A stretch of DNA of 28,980 nt, taken from JBOFSR01 sp051651645. GTDB taxonomy: Bacteria > Spirochaetota > Spirochaetia > Treponematales > Treponemataceae. The first letter of the stretch is position 1; each line of letters begins with the position of its first letter. A program made the position numbers and the translations under genes. The notes below the pieces were generated by a model. It was not told where the DNA came from. It saw only the letters and a program-made list of their open reading frames with translations, and made no database searches. Shown in pieces: positions 7,118 to 15,461 of the stretch. The DNA lies in contig JBOFSR010000014.1 in the NCBI GenBank assembly GCA_051651645.1, positions 1-28,980 on the forward strand. The letters run 5' to 3'.

Positions 7118-9787
7118 CTATGGCATGTGGATTATTTCGCGGGCTTTTGATCCGTTTGCAGGCCCTACAATGCCTCTTTCTTCCATCTGTTCAACAAGGC
7201 GTGCTGCTCGGTTGTAACCAATTTTTAGTCGGCGTTGGATATACGAGGCTGAGGCTTTTCCTGCTTGAACAACGATTTCTAAGGCCTTGTCATAAAGCGG
7301 GTCATCTCCTTCCGCATACAAAACAGGCTCAATTCCCTCATCCTCATCATCAACGAAAATCTCATCGTCAATGTACTCAGGCTCGCCATAGCCTTTAACA
7401 AACTCAACCACTTTTTCAACCTCATCTTCAGAGACAAAGGTACCTTGAATACGAGAAGGGAAGGGATCAATGGCGGAGGCATAGAGCATATCACCCTTGC
7501 CCAGCAGTTTTTCTGCACCCATTTGGTCAATAATAATGCGGCTATCCATTTTTGATGCAACCATGAACGCAATACGTGACGGAATATTTGCCTTGATTAA
7601 ACCTGTGATAACATCAATTGAGGGGCGCTGTGTTGCAAGAACAATGTGGATTCCAACCGCTCGGCTCATTGCTGCAAGTCGTGCAACTGTTGATTCTAAC
7701 TCCTTGCCAGTAGTAGCCATAAGGTCTGCAAACTCATCGATGATTACTACTATGTACGGCAACTTCTCTTGTGCAATGCTACGCTCTACAATGCGCCTGT
7801 TGTAGCTTTTAATATCACGAACGCCTAATCGGTCAAGCAGGGAATAGCGGCGCTCCATTTCACACAAGCAATATTGCAAGGCTTGAAAGGCTTTTTTAGG
7901 CTCGGTAATAACAGGCGTCAACAAGTGAGGAATATCGTTATAAAGCTTTAGCTCAACAATCTTTGGATCAATTAAAATCATTTTAACTTCTTGTGGGGAT
8001 CGCTTGTACAGGATTGATAAAATCATACTGTTTACACAAACGGACTTTCCTGCTCCTGTTGATCCTGCAATTAACAAATGGGGCGTGCTTGCAAGGTCTA
8101 GCAGTTGTGCCTCCCCTGAAATATCTTTGCCCAGTACCACAGGGATTTCCATTTTTTTGAACGACGGCGTATCAGTCTCGATTAATTCCTTAAAACTTAC
8201 GATTGCACGGTCTTTATTTGGCACTTCAATGCCAACGGCGTGCTTTCCTGGAATGGGGGCAACAATTCGCACACTTGATGCGGCCAAGCGAAGTGCAATA
8301 TTGTCTTGTAAACCAACGATTTTTGCAAGCTTTACCCCAGGAGCGGGCAGTATTTCAAACATAGTAATAACAGGCCCTTTACGAATGCCTGTAACCTCTG
8401 CCTTGATTTTAAACTCACTGAGCGTCTCTTTCAAAACGCGCCCTGCATGTTGAGTTGCAGAGTCAATAACCCAATATTCCCCATCAGGATAGGTATTTAA
8501 AATCCCTTCAGTGGGAACATAATAATTTGCATAGCTTTGCTTTTGATAGGACGGATTTGCAACAAGAGCCTCTTTACAATCGCTTTCCTCTAAATCCTCG
8601 TCAAGCTCTTCTATTAAAAAGTTTGAAGAAGGTAAGTCCGCCTCACTTTCTTGCTCATCTGCACTGTACTGAGTATTTAGCACAAGGCTTTCCTCTTCAC
8701 TAATCAAGTTATCCTGCCTAACAACCTCATCAAAATAAACATCATTTTCAGTGGCACTTGTTTCATCTCCACTAGAAAACCCCTTTTCAAAGTGATTTGT
8801 TAAGTCATGCTGCATAACTTGCTTGTTAAACTCTTTATTGTGTGCAGCTGCAATCACTGCAGTCTCAGCAGGGCTTGCACTAGGCTTGCTTTGTTCGTTT
8901 CGCTTAAGGTCAAGGAATACAACACTTTCTGGATCAACTTGGGGATTGAATTTTACTTCACGTGCATGATTAGTCGCTCTTTGCTCTTCATCAAGATTTT
9001 CTTCCTCATCGTTTTGATCAACCTCTTGCCCCATGATATCGTTGTTTTCTTCTATTATAACAGTATCAACTTGCGAAAAAGAATCGTCAAAATTGCTTAC
9101 AAGAGGGTTTTTATCCTCTACTGTTTTTATAATTGTTTCAAAGACCGTGTCTGTTTCAACCTCTTGCGGCACTACATTCTCTTTTAGCTCGTTTGTCTCT
9201 GGATTGATAGAGAACATTTTTTCAATAAAGGACGCCTCTTTTTGTATAGTATTTTCAGAACTCTCTTTTTCTTGTGGGATTTTAAGATGTATCTGTTTAA
9301 GAAGCATGGGATCGGCAACATTAGGAGCGTTATATGAGTCTTTTGGCGTGGGCTTACAAATATCTATAATCATATTTATTACAATATATTCTATCACGCA
9401 AACAAGCAGTACTACACCAAGAACCGCAACCGCTTTAATAAGCTTCATAGAAGGGCTTCCTGTTTGTGTAATCATCATATATGTTTTTTCACCAAGCACA
9501 AAGGTAAAGAAAGGTAAAATGGATGATAATAAGTAGATGCCCCTTGCGGTACTCCACTTTTGCAAAAAGAGGGTAATTCCTGCTGTTAGGAGAAATATGG
9601 GTATAAGAAGGGATGAAAAGCCATAGAATGAAAAAACAATTGTGCCAATGGCAAGTATAGGGGATTGTATTCCAACGCTAATACCACTAGTACTTAAAAG
9701 TGAAGGTAATAAAAGTACCATACTAAAGGCTGCAAAAATAATTAACAAAAACCCTATTGTAAAATTCAACTGATTATTTTCTTTCAT
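7118..9787 (-). CDS. ftsK: DNA translocase FtsK/SpoIIIE
   Basis: An 889-aa septal DNA pump that clears and segregates chromosome ends at division. The N-terminal 145 residues hold about four membrane segments. Residues 150-425 are an acidic, low-complexity linker rich in E, D, N and S. The RecA-like motor follows, with Walker A (AGSTGAGKS, about residues 573-581) and Walker B (IVVIIDEFADLM, about 676-687), plus the conserved LATQRPSIDVITG and GDMLY motifs. The last 65 or so residues are the gamma winged-helix domain (ASYIQRRLKIGYNRAARLVE), which reads polar KOPS-type sequences. ATG at 9787 follows GAGGGAG. The gene faces outward from the accessory block and marks its left edge. A XerC/D partner is not in the window. 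Confidence 0.97.
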   Translation of the reverse strand: MKENNQLNFTIGFLLIIFAAFSMVLLLPSLLSTSGISVGIQSPILAIGTIVFSFYGFSSLLIPIFLLTAGITLFLQKWSTARGIYLLSSILPFFTFVLGEKTYMMITQTGSPSMKLIKAVAVLGVVLLVCVIEYIVINMIIDICKPTPKDSYNAPNVADPMLLKQIHLKIPQEKESSENTIQKEASFIEKMFSINPETNELKENVVPQEVETDTVFETIIKTVEDKNPLVSNFDDSFSQVDTVIIEENNDIMGQEVDQNDEEENLDEEQRATNHAREVKFNPQVDPESVVFLDLKRNEQSKPSASPAETAVIAAAHNKEFNKQVMQHDLTNHFEKGFSSGDETSATENDVYFDEVVRQDNLISEEESLVLNTQYSADEQESEADLPSSNFLIEELDEDLEESDCKEALVANPSYQKQSYANYYVPTEGILNTYPDGEYWVIDSATQHAGRVLKETLSEFKIKAEVTGIRKGPVITMFEILPAPGVKLAKIVGLQDNIALRLAASSVRIVAPIPGKHAVGIEVPNKDRAIVSFKELIETDTPSFKKMEIPVVLGKDISGEAQLLDLASTPHLLIAGSTGAGKSVCVNSMILSILYKRSPQEVKMILIDPKIVELKLYNDIPHLLTPVITEPKKAFQALQYCLCEMERRYSLLDRLGVRDIKSYNRRIVERSIAQEKLPYIVVIIDEFADLMATTGKELESTVARLAAMSRAVGIHIVLATQRPSIDVITGLIKANIPSRIAFMVASKMDSRIIIDQMGAEKLLGKGDMLYASAIDPFPSRIQGTFVSEDEVEKVVEFVKGYGEPEYIDDEIFVDDEDEGIEPVLYAEGDDPLYDKALEIVVQAGKASASYIQRRLKIGYNRAARLVEQMEERGIVGPANGSKAREIIHMP

Positions 9788-9945
9788 TTCAAAAACTCCC
9801 TCTTATATTCCCTTATCGGTTTTTTTTTAATGATTATTAGTGATAAAAATGGTGAAGATGAGTAGCTGTGCTTATCAACGTGTTCGCTTTCTAGCTTTTA
9901 ATCTAAGCCCGCTGAGTATGAGTGCAAGTATTACTATTGACGGTG

Positions 9946-9984
9946 CTAGGTATACCTCTAGCAGAGTACTAGATACACCTCTAG
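9946..9984 (+). repeat. Remnant of the phased CTAG repeat, upstream of the PTS promoter
   Basis: Four CTAG tetranucleotides at 9946, 9958, 9969 and 9981, spaced 12, 11 and 12 bp, in the same sequence context (GTATACCTCTAGCAGAG, then ACTAGATACACCTCTAG) as the large array at 18.8-19.0 kb. The last CTAG ends 30 bp before the -35 of the PTS gene. In the 288-bp gap after ftsK this repeat and the promoter are the only structures seen. Confidence 0.8.
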
Positions 9985-10014
9985 TACTCAGTCAAAGACC
10001 GCACTACAAAAAAT

Positions 10015-10075
10015 TTGACAAATATCAATAAAGGCCATACACTAAAGTAATAACAAATTATTAAAGGAGATTACT
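10015..10075 (+). promoter_or_regulatory. Shared promoter and leader, copy 1 (PTS gene)
   Basis: TTGACA (10015-10020), 17 bp, TACACT (10038-10043), then a hairpin-forming leader (AGTAAT, AACAA, ATTATT) and AAAGGAG before the ATG at 10076. The same module, with few differences, precedes both ankyrin genes about 9 kb away. Confidence 0.85.
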
Positions 10076-11569
10076 ATGTTCAAAAATTTACAAAAGATTG
10101 GTAAGTCATTCATGCTTCCAATAGCTATTTTACCAGCTGCAGGATTACTTTTAGGAATTGGTGGAGCTCTTTCAAATGCAAATACTGTTAATGCTTATCC
10201 TTTCTTAAATATACCGATTCTACAAGGTATCTTAAAAGTTATGTCTGCTTCTGGAGAAGTCATCTTTGTTAATCTAGCTCTTATTATGTGTATTGGGCTT
10301 GCTATCGGATTAGCTAAAAAAGATAAGGGGACTGCTGGTTTAGCTGGTGCTGTAGCTTTTTTAGTTATGAACGCCTCTATTAAAGGATTGATTACAGCAT
10401 TCAAACCTGAAGTAGGGTCTATCGATACAGGGATTGTTGGAGCTATTGTTATAGGTTCTTTAGTATCTTACCTACATAATAAATATAGCAATATTAAACT
10501 ACCTACTGTTCTTGGCTTCTTTGGTGGATCAAGGTTTGTTCCTATTATTTCTTCTTTTGTGGCAATTGGAATTGGTATAATATTTTTCTTAATATGGCCA
10601 ACATTTCAAGGATGGTTAACCTCTGCTGGAAAGTCTATTGCTAGCTTAGGAATTTTTGGAACTTTCCTTTATGGCTTTCTTTTAAGATTAAGTGGAGCTG
10701 TTGGATTACATCACATGATTTATCCTTTATTCTGGTATACTGAACTTGGTGGAACTGCTGAAGTTGCAGGAAAAGTTATTGTTGGAGCTCAGAATATTTT
10801 CTTTGCCCAATTAGCTGATCCTAATCATACTGGTCTATTTACTGAGGGAACTAGATTCTTTGCTGGACGTTTTGCTACTATGATGTTTGGTCTTCCAGCT
10901 GCTTGTTTAGCTATGTACCATTGTACACCTTTAAACAAAAGAAAACTTGTTGGTGGATTATTTTTAGGAGCTGCAATTACATCTTTTATCACAGGAATTA
11001 CAGAGCCTATCGAATTTATGTTTTTATTTGTTGCTCCTTGGTTATATGGAGTTCATGCATTCTTTGATGGTCTATCTTTTCTTGTAGCTGATTTATTAAA
11101 TATATCTATTGGAAATACATTCTCTGGAGGTTTAATAGACTTTACTCTTTTTGGTATTCTACAAGGAAATGAAGCGACTAATTGGATATATGTTTTAATA
11201 ATGGGAGCTGCTTGGTTTGCTTTGTATTATTTTTCTTTTGTATTCTTAATTAAACGTTTCAACATTGCAACTCCTGGTAGAGAGGGAGTTGATGAAGAGA
11301 TTAAAATAATAACTAAAGATTCTCTTTTTGAAACATCAAAAGAAGTTTTAGCAGCTCTTGGTGGAAAAGCAAATATCGATGATGTTGACGCTTGTATAAC
11401 AAGACTTAGAGTATCGGTTAAAGATGTTTCTAAAGTTGATAAAGCAAAATTAAAAAGCCTTGGTGCAACAGGAGTTTTAGAAGTACAAGGTGGCATTCAA
11501 GCTATTTTTGGAGCTATGGCTGATCCTATTAAACAAAAAATAAATGAGATTATAGAAAATATTGATTAG
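10076..11569 (+). CDS. PTS sugar transporter, EIICB (glucose/glucoside/GlcNAc superfamily)
   Basis: A 497-aa permease fusing a membrane EIIC domain (about residues 1-390, roughly ten hydrophobic segments) to a cytoplasmic EIIB domain (about 415-497). GITEPIEF at 307-314 is the EIIC substrate motif. DACITRLRVSV places the phosphorylated cysteine at C440. It takes phosphate from an EIIA and imports and phosphorylates a hexose. No EIIA, HPr or EI is nearby, so an EIIA must come from elsewhere. Sugar specificity cannot be read from sequence. Arginine is mostly AGA and leucine mostly TTA, unlike leuS or uvrA (CGT/CGC, CTT/TTG), suggesting horizontal origin. Promoter, leader and terminator match those of the ankyrin genes. 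Start chosen from AAAGGAG spacing and the MFKNLQKIGKSFMLPIA N-terminus. Confidence 0.93.
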   Translation: MFKNLQKIGKSFMLPIAILPAAGLLLGIGGALSNANTVNAYPFLNIPILQGILKVMSASGEVIFVNLALIMCIGLAIGLAKKDKGTAGLAGAVAFLVMNASIKGLITAFKPEVGSIDTGIVGAIVIGSLVSYLHNKYSNIKLPTVLGFFGGSRFVPIISSFVAIGIGIIFFLIWPTFQGWLTSAGKSIASLGIFGTFLYGFLLRLSGAVGLHHMIYPLFWYTELGGTAEVAGKVIVGAQNIFFAQLADPNHTGLFTEGTRFFAGRFATMMFGLPAACLAMYHCTPLNKRKLVGGLFLGAAITSFITGITEPIEFMFLFVAPWLYGVHAFFDGLSFLVADLLNISIGNTFSGGLIDFTLFGILQGNEATNWIYVLIMGAAWFALYYFSFVFLIKRFNIATPGREGVDEEIKIITKDSLFETSKEVLAALGGKANIDDVDACITRLRVSVKDVSKVDKAKLKSLGATGVLEVQGGIQAIFGAMADPIKQKINEIIENID

Positions 11570-11627
11570 GAAGATTGTATGAAAAGAGGTTTATAGTACA
11601 CGATACTTTCTATACTGCATACAATAT

Positions 11628-11657
11628 AAAAAGACTACACAGAGTGTAGTCTTTTTT
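11628..11657 (+). terminator. Bidirectional terminator hairpin after the PTS gene
   Basis: A 13-bp perfect stem (11628-11640 with 11644-11656), loop AGA, flanked by A-run and T-run so it can act on both strands. It lies between the convergent PTS gene and the interrupted NTPase gene. The stem is the same as in the hairpin at 21.1 kb. Confidence 0.9.
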
Positions 11658-11774
11658 GTTAATACTAATTATTCTACCGTGGAGAGTCTTCTCTATTAAT
11701 GTCTGCCTGATGTGACTACGTTTATTAAGTGAGTCTTTATACAATTGTTTTGCACTCTTTTTGTTCTTAGGTTT

Positions 11775-12329
11775 TCAGTTAGAGCGTCTCTGATAAACCC
11801 TTAGTTTATTACCTTCTGTTTTATGGCTAGAAATTAAGTATTTTTCTTCTAATAATTCACAAAGCTCTTTATTCTCAGTGGAGAACTCTATTGTTGGATG
11901 ATCACCGTCTGTTTTTATTAGCTTTGAGTATCCTTTCATATTGCCAACAATATTTTTAATAGCATTGTTTGAAATATTCTCTTTTTGTAATACTAAGATG
12001 TTTATTTTCTCCTTATTCTGAGGCATGGCAGTAATAACCTTTGTTATATCAATAGTAAGATTTGTTTTACATGTTGTATTAATAATAATTTGACCAATAG
12101 TAATTAAGTCATTATCCTCCGTTATAGTAGCCCATGCTTCAAAATTGATTAATAATAATTCTATCTTTTTACTCTCATCAATTTTATTATCTTTAAGTAA
12201 ATATAACAAATCATCTTTTTCAACAGGAAAGTCTACATAGCTTTTTATAAACTCATCAAGATTTTGTTTTATTAATAAAGGAGTTAAATCACTGTGTTTA
12301 TCTTGTATACCTGCGTAACTTTCTTTAGT
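11775..12329 (-). pseudogene. Severed C-terminal part of the YobI-family NTPase
   Basis: Directly after the TAA that ends the 1040-aa NTPase (12332-12330), the same frame stays open for 184 residues without any shift. It reads TKESYAGIQDKH, then a helical stretch ending LLYLLKDNKIDESKKIELL, then a C-terminal EEKYLISS and GNKLRVYQRRSN. It continues the helical-repeat character of the upstream protein, and adding it gives about 1225 residues, near the usual YobI-type length as I recall it. There is no ATG or GTG with a ribosome site at its head; the first usable codon is a TTG at 12209 without one. I read this as the C-terminus cut off by a nonsense mutation, or made only by readthrough, not as a separate gene. 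A sequencing error is the main alternative. Confidence 0.75.
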
Positions 12330-15300
12330 TTATACAAGTTTTTTATTTGAAATTAAATATTCCATTTTCTCTTTCGTAATACTGCAATCTGAAAGTTTCT
12401 CGTAAAAATATGGATAAGCGTTCACTAATGCAGAAAGATTTACTAAAGATAGCTCTGGAAGTTCTACTAGTCTTGAATAAAAAGAGTCTACAAGGTCATT
12501 TGCTTCAAGCTCTTCTTTTGACAAGGTATTTATATTTTCTCCATTATTTAAGAATTCACTAAGAGCTTCATCAATTATATTGTTACTGTATTCAAAATAA
12601 GCCAAAATATTATTCGCAGTAGCTTCCATTTTATTGTTTTTTACAATACATGTCCAAAGACTAAAGCTACTTTCTTCATTTTCTGTCCAAAGACTAAAAT
12701 GGCTTTCGTTATTTTCTGTTTGTTCATCGTCATTAGTCGTTTCTGCAGGCTCTTCCTCTGCTTTGTTATCCTTTTTAATTGCCTTTATATCTCTAATTTT
12801 AGCTTGACTATTTGTAATTAATTCTTCTTTGTCGCTATCTTCTATATATGTATTGTTTAATAAGGTAATAAAGCTTTCTTCATTTTCTTGTATTTTACTC
12901 CCCAATGGCAGTAAAACATTTCTAACAAAAAGCCTAATATCTTCATTTATATAGGTATGCATAGATTTATTAGGAATGCTTAAAAGTTGTGTATAATAAT
13001 CAACAATAGGAGCTTGAACATCTGGCTTATAAAAACCTATGACTATATTAAAACTATTAGTAGATATAGTATATAAGTTATTGTCTATTAATACTTGCAA
13101 AATAGGAAACCCTTTCATATCTTCATCTAACTCAAGGGTAATAGATAATTCTTGTAATTTTTGTGGGACTATGTACTTATCTATAACTGCCCTATATAAA
13201 AAAGCCTTGTTGTTGTTAATCATATCTTCATACTCTGCTTGGTTATGATCAACTTTTACATTTATAAAGAAATTATAAAAGACATCGAAGTCTATGGGGT
13301 TAAATAAGTCACTTGCCCATGTTGCATTTACCATAGCAATATCATATACGGACTGATAAAAGTACTCAATATCGGTATTCCTGTATTGATTAAAAAAACT
13401 CTTTGCTTTATTTGATGCTTCATACTTTAGCATAGTTCTAATAAAGGAATTTAAGTTATCAGACTTGTTTTCTAGTAAATAATCGAGCAAAGAGTTATTT
13501 AATATTGCATAATTGTGCCAGTCATTATTACTAAGTCTATTTATAACATTTTTGTGCTTATTTAAAGCAATTTCAAAACTAGGCTCTCCATAGCTTTTAA
13601 CTAAACGCAAAAAATCCTTATCAGTTCTTGATAAAACACCTTCATAAAAGTACGACATATAGTCGAAGTAATCTTCTGTTATACGACCATTACGTAATAG
13701 ATAGCTAATAAAATCTTTATTAATTGTATTCGTGCTAGGCAGTATTTTATCTAAGCCCACTTCGTTTAATAGTGCAGATAGAGACTGGTTTGAAAGATTT
13801 ATAATTTGATCATGTGCCACTTCGATTCCTCTTTCTAATTGATCAATTTTACCACTTATTTTCTGGTTAATTAATGATTCTCGTTCTGCATACGATAAGG
13901 TTGGATGTACCTCTGTTTCAATTTGAGCAAATGAGTACGTAAAGCTACTTGATACTATCTGCCTACCATAATAATTATTATAATTATTATATACTGTAAA
14001 GTTAGTTCCTGTTCTCAAAGCTTCAAATTTTTCATCTGATGTATAATAATAGGGAGATTCTTTTATATAAGTATCTTGAGACTTTTTTGCAAAAATAGCG
14101 GCTATGTATATAAGGCGTAATTCTTTAATACTCATTTCTAGTAAAGAACCGAGCATTGTTATTTCTTCTTGTTTATCTTGTATCTCTTTTTCTAGTCTAT
14201 CTTGCTTGTTCTTAATAAGCTCTTTTTTGTTTGCAAAGATAGCATAAAGTTCCCCTCTATTACATCCTAGTTCAGCAAAATCCTTAGGGTGCAGGTTTTT
14301 GTACAAAATGAGGGCAAAGATCTTATTTCTGTTGTGAGGTTCTTTACAGCCCTTCTTTTTATCATAGTAATCTTGATTTATTTTTTTATCATATATGATA
14401 AACTCATTAATACAGTTTTTTAATAAACGCATATCATCAATATATAAACCAATGTCTTGTAAAAAGCCTTCGTCTAAATACTTTAATGGTGTATTGGGGT
14501 TTTCTTTTCTTTGTGTAATTAAGATGTCTGCAGAGTTTTGGCTTGTAATAACAGGTATAACAGGTATAATAAATTCAAAAAACTTTGTACGTTCACAATC
14601 TGTAAAAACTTCATCACGTAAAGCATAAATAAATATAATACGTCTTTTTATTGGCTCATAATTATTGAGCGTGTTGTTAAGTTCTCTTAGTTTAACAAAT
14701 ATTTCAGTGTTTTCAAATCTATCAATATCCTCAAATATAACTACCTCATACTTTGTTGCTTCAAAAAAGTATAAGATTTCATCAAGGTATCTGTTTAATA
14801 AGGATTCATTATTAACATCATCTATGCCTAAATCAATACTTTGAATACTCAATTTGCTTAATTGAATTTTATTAATAAAGCGAATTACATAGACTAAAAA
14901 GTACCCTAAAACAAGGACGAGTATTACTAAAGAAATAGAAGTCCATACCAAATGTTGTGTTAATAGTTGCCTTAAGTTTTGCACATGCGTTTGTGCAAAT
15001 AAAAAAAAGGCAGAGGCTCCTAGTGCAAATATACAGGATGCAATACCAAGAGTCTTCCTCTGTGATAAATTATTAATACGTTTAAATCGTGAAAAGGGAA
15101 ATCTTTTTCCTGCTTGTCTGTAGAAAAACTGCTGTAATATGCTTTTTTCAATCTTGTGTAATTCCTGTTCAAGCTTTTTATGTTGCTCTGTCTGCCTTAT
15201 GTTGTTCTGTCTGTTTATCTCTTCTTGGGTATTACTTTGTGAGTTGCAGTCTTTTTCCATTGCAAAGCATGCAAGAGATATATTAAGAAATGCTTTTTTA

Positions 15301-15452
15301 GGTCTTGCTTTTTTGTATGATGCGATAATAGAGCTTTTACCGCAGCCATTTGCCCCTACAAGGGCAACTATTCTTTTAGGATCGTCCCCTAAATCAATGG
15401 TTAGTTTTTTAAATCGTTTATAGCTGTTTAATTCTAGTCTCTTTATCCTCAC
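12330..15452 (-). CDS. YobI-family P-loop NTPase, interrupted by an in-frame stop
   Basis: A 1040-aa fragment of a large membrane-anchored NTPase. Walker A is GANGCGKSS (residues 33-41); FLNISLACF and EKSILQQFFYR with FPFSRFKRI (about 101-126) are typical of YobI-like ATPases; two membrane helices lie at about 137-153 and 173-192; Walker B is VVIFEDIDRF (237-246). The rest is mostly helical repeats, with an acidic insert near residues 890-935 that holds an 11-residue tandem duplication (ESHFSLWTEN, ESSFSLWT). The start is GTG at 15452 with AGGAG upstream, only 9 bp after the restriction-modification gene, so they form an operon. Function is not established; the neighbour suggests defence. The frame ends at a TAA although the coding pattern continues, so the product may be truncated and inactive. 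Confidence 0.85.
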   Translation of the reverse strand: MRIKRLELNSYKRFKKLTIDLGDDPKRIVALVGANGCGKSSIIASYKKARPKKAFLNISLACFAMEKDCNSQSNTQEEINRQNNIRQTEQHKKLEQELHKIEKSILQQFFYRQAGKRFPFSRFKRINNLSQRKTLGIASCIFALGASAFFLFAQTHVQNLRQLLTQHLVWTSISLVILVLVLGYFLVYVIRFINKIQLSKLSIQSIDLGIDDVNNESLLNRYLDEILYFFEATKYEVVIFEDIDRFENTEIFVKLRELNNTLNNYEPIKRRIIFIYALRDEVFTDCERTKFFEFIIPVIPVITSQNSADILITQRKENPNTPLKYLDEGFLQDIGLYIDDMRLLKNCINEFIIYDKKINQDYYDKKKGCKEPHNRNKIFALILYKNLHPKDFAELGCNRGELYAIFANKKELIKNKQDRLEKEIQDKQEEITMLGSLLEMSIKELRLIYIAAIFAKKSQDTYIKESPYYYTSDEKFEALRTGTNFTVYNNYNNYYGRQIVSSSFTYSFAQIETEVHPTLSYAERESLINQKISGKIDQLERGIEVAHDQIINLSNQSLSALLNEVGLDKILPSTNTINKDFISYLLRNGRITEDYFDYMSYFYEGVLSRTDKDFLRLVKSYGEPSFEIALNKHKNVINRLSNNDWHNYAILNNSLLDYLLENKSDNLNSFIRTMLKYEASNKAKSFFNQYRNTDIEYFYQSVYDIAMVNATWASDLFNPIDFDVFYNFFINVKVDHNQAEYEDMINNNKAFLYRAVIDKYIVPQKLQELSITLELDEDMKGFPILQVLIDNNLYTISTNSFNIVIGFYKPDVQAPIVDYYTQLLSIPNKSMHTYINEDIRLFVRNVLLPLGSKIQENEESFITLLNNTYIEDSDKEELITNSQAKIRDIKAIKKDNKAEEEPAETTNDDEQTENNESHFSLWTENEESSFSLWTCIVKNNKMEATANNILAYFEYSNNIIDEALSEFLNNGENINTLSKEELEANDLVDSFYSRLVELPELSLVNLSALVNAYPYFYEKLSDCSITKEKMEYLISNKKLV

Positions 15453-15461
15453 CCCCTCTCC

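Noticed and set aside
8004..8453. 149-codon frame antisense to ftsK
   Set aside because: Lies wholly opposite the conserved FtsK motor domain and has no start signals; shadow of the real gene.
9840..10031. 63-codon plus-strand frame before the PTS gene
   Set aside because: It runs through the CTAG units and the promoter, ends inside the -35 to -10 spacer, and has no domain character. Chance frame.
11775..12209. Independent 144-aa gene starting at TTG 12209
   Set aside because: No ribosome site, and the frame is open all the way up to the NTPase stop, so it is better read as the severed C-terminus.
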